64,000 bases of DNA from Massilia yuzhufengensis (lineage in GTDB: Bacteria > Pseudomonadota > Gammaproteobacteria > Burkholderiales > Burkholderiaceae_D): NCBI RefSeq assembly GCF_900112225.1, contig NZ_FOLD01000007.1, forward strand, positions 62,001-126,000. Direction: 5' to 3'. Shown here in pieces: positions 62,502 through 64,000 of the stretch; within the stretch, counting starts at the first letter, position 1, and each line of letters begins with the position of its first letter. The translations under genes were made by a program, and so were the position numbers. The notes beneath the pieces are model-generated. The model had not been told where the DNA came from and made no database searches. It saw only the letters and a list, made by a program, of their open reading frames with translations.

Positions 62502-64000
62502 CTACTCCTGCTCGTTCTTGCGCTGATCCGCAATCACCCCCGCCAAGCGCGTCACCGCCTGCGACGCCGACGCCGGCACTGGCTGCTTGAACCGCCCCAG
62601 CACTTCCCGCGTGATATTCACCGACACCACCCGGTGCTCGTTTTCCGCCTTGCGCTCGCCGATCGCCCGGTCCAGCGCCGCCAGCTCGCCTGACTGCTCC
62701 TCGTAGCGCTGCGATTCCAGCGCCGCCAGCTCCTGGCGCGCCTGCGCCATGCGCTGGGTGGCGGTGGCCGCCTTGCGCTGGGTCTCGGCGTGGCGCTGCG
62801 CGTGTTCCAGCAGCGCGCGCTGGGCGTCGCGCTTCTCGACTGCCGCGCGCAGGCTGTCCAGTTCGGCCGTTTCGCGCTCGCGCGCCAGCCGCGCCTGTTC
62901 TTCCTCGGCCGCCGCGCGCGCCTGGGCGGCCTGGGCGGCTGCCTGTTCGGACGCCAGCCGCGCCGCCGCGGCCTCGTTCGCACGCGCATCCGCCGCCGCC
63001 TGCTGGCGCTGCGCGGCCAGCTTGCGCTCGACCAGCGCCAGCGATTCGCGCGCCGCGTCGGTGCTGGCCTGTTCGGCTGCGATGGCCGCTTCGGTCAGTT
63101 CCAGCTGGCGCTGTTCGACCGCGGCGCGGTCGGCCTGGGCGGCGGCCAAATCCAGCGCGCGTTGGGCCTGCGCCTGCTGGGCCGACGCCGCGGCTTCGGC
63201 ATGTTCGGCTTCCTCGATCGCGGCGCGCGCCTGTTCGTGCTGGGCCGCCAGGCTGGCCTGACGGGCCGCTTCCGTGCGCCGCTCGGCCTCGGCCTGCTCG
63301 CGCAGCTGCGCGGCGCCCGCATGCGCGGCGTGGGCGCGCGCTTCGGCCGCCTGGGCCAGGGCGCGCTCGGCCTGCAATTGCTGCTCCTGCTGCGCCAGCG
63401 CCGCTTCTTCGGCGGCGGCGCGTTCGCGTTCGGCCTGCAGCAGCTGCCCGGCTTGCTCCGCGCGGCGGCGGGCCGCGTCCAGCACCTGCTGCTGCGCCGC
63501 GGCTTGCTCGCGCACGGCGGCCATGTCGGCCTCGTGCGCGGCATTTTCCAGGGCCAGCGCATCGGCCGCGCCCTGCATCAGGGCGGCGCGTTCTTCGGCC
63601 AGGGCGCGCTGGCGCTGCTGTTCGTCGGCTTCGCGCCGGGCCGCCTGCGCGGCGGCGGCGTCGGCGGCCGCGCGCTCGCGCGCATGGGTCGCGGCGATGG
63701 CTTCGGCTTCCAGGCGGGCCTGGACCTGCGCGCCGGCTTCTTCCTCGGCCTGGGCGCGCGCCTCGGCCACTTCGCGCAGCTTGCGGTCCGCTTCGATGCG
63801 CCCTTCGGTCGCCGCCAGGATGCGCAGCTCGGCCTCGCGCCGCGCTTCGGCGCTGGAGGCGGCCATCTGCTCGATGCGTTCGCGGTGGGTGGCGGCGTCG
63901 CGCAGTTCCTTTTCGGTCTGCATGCGCAGGCGCAGCGACTGCGCGGCCACGCGTTCGGATTCGGCCTGGGCCAGTGCGATGGCTTCGCGTTCCTGTTCGA
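62502..64000 (-). CDS. Large Ala/Glu/Gln/Arg-rich coiled-coil protein (5' end outside the window)
   Basis: The frame is open to the right edge, so the N-terminus is missing; at least 499 residues are visible. Almost the whole of it is heptad-like helix with very few aliphatic or aromatic residues (repeated AEARAQAEEEA, QRALAEERAALM, AALAQQEQQLQAER). Only the last 60 or so residues depart, with EHRVVSVNITREVLGRFKQP near the C-terminus. The composition recalls TolA arms and long cytoskeletal or polar-scaffold proteins. No family can be assigned. GTG 63950 is only an internal codon. Confidence 0.8.
   Translation of the reverse strand, partial: EQEREAIALAQAESERVAAQSLRLRMQTEKELRDAATHRERIEQMAASSAEARREAELRILAATEGRIEADRKLREVAEARAQAEEEAGAQVQARLEAEAIAATHARERAAADAAAAQAARREADEQQRQRALAEERAALMQGAADALALENAAHEADMAAVREQAAAQQQVLDAARRRAEQAGQLLQAERERAAAEEAALAQQEQQLQAERALAQAAEARAHAAHAGAAQLREQAEAERRTEAARQASLAAQHEQARAAIEEAEHAEAAASAQQAQAQRALDLAAAQADRAAVEQRQLELTEAAIAAEQASTDAARESLALVERKLAAQRQQAAADARANEAAAARLASEQAAAQAAQARAAAEEEQARLARERETAELDSLRAAVEKRDAQRALLEHAQRHAETQRKAATATQRMAQARQELAALESQRYEEQSGELAALDRAIGERKAENEHRVVSVNITREVLGRFKQPVPASASQAVTRLAGVIADQRKNEQE

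Overview
This window looks like a chromosomal segment of a Betaproteobacterium of the Oxalobacteraceae (Massilia/Telluria/Janthinobacterium type). That is inferred from the high GC content, the gene content and the neighbourhoods: glyA-nrdR-minor pilins-ribD-ribE, ribBA-ribH-nusB, and ybgC-tolQRAB-pal-cpoB-tRNA-Lys. No database search was possible, so the genus is an inference.

Layout. 0-7 kb: a membrane-anchored lytic transglycosylase; a 142-bp perfect inverted-repeat element; a small unknown protein; a Ser/Thr kinase with TPR repeats; two unrecognised proteins; and an FHA/AAA+/HTH regulator that lacks the sigma-54-contacting GAFTGA loop. 7-24 kb: riboflavin and one-carbon genes, all on the minus strand. 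In transcription order these are glyA (preceded by a ZTP riboswitch), nrdR, five type IV minor-pilin genes, ribD and ribE, then a break, then ribBA, ribH and nusB. The break holds a DUF4268 nuclease-like gene, an M16 peptidase and a REC-GAF-PAS-GGDEF-EAL protein. 24-30.4 kb: a YdfG-type dehydrogenase, the complete Tol-Pal operon and tRNA-Lys.

30.4-40.3 kb is an accessory island. It carries a VgrG spike, a 1642-residue Rhs protein whose AT-rich tip is a TNT (NAD glycohydrolase) toxin, small immunity-like genes, a probable toxin remnant and a free-standing PAAR tip. It starts at an intact tRNA-Lys gene and ends at a decayed copy of that gene's 3' two-thirds, as expected for integration at a tRNA. 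No integrase remains.

40.4-64 kb: a nitrate-type ABC transporter (nrtA, nrtB, nrtD), small exported and membrane proteins, a methyl-accepting chemotaxis protein with a CheR/CheB tether, a TcyP-like cystine symporter, a histidine phosphatase, NAD(P)HX dehydratase, a Thr/Pro-rich lipoprotein, a 1408-residue hybrid kinase with two complete kinase cores, an RND pump with its adaptor, a divergent PAP2 protein, a DUF475/TerC-like protein, a small membrane protein, and an Ala/Glu/Gln-rich coiled-coil protein that runs off the right edge.

The candidates most worth follow-up are the Rhs-TNT island and its tRNA boundaries, the kinase/FHA-regulator module with its two unknown neighbours, the ZTP riboswitch on glyA, and the double-core histidine kinase. 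No CRISPR array, insertion sequence with a transposase, prophage or rRNA was seen.
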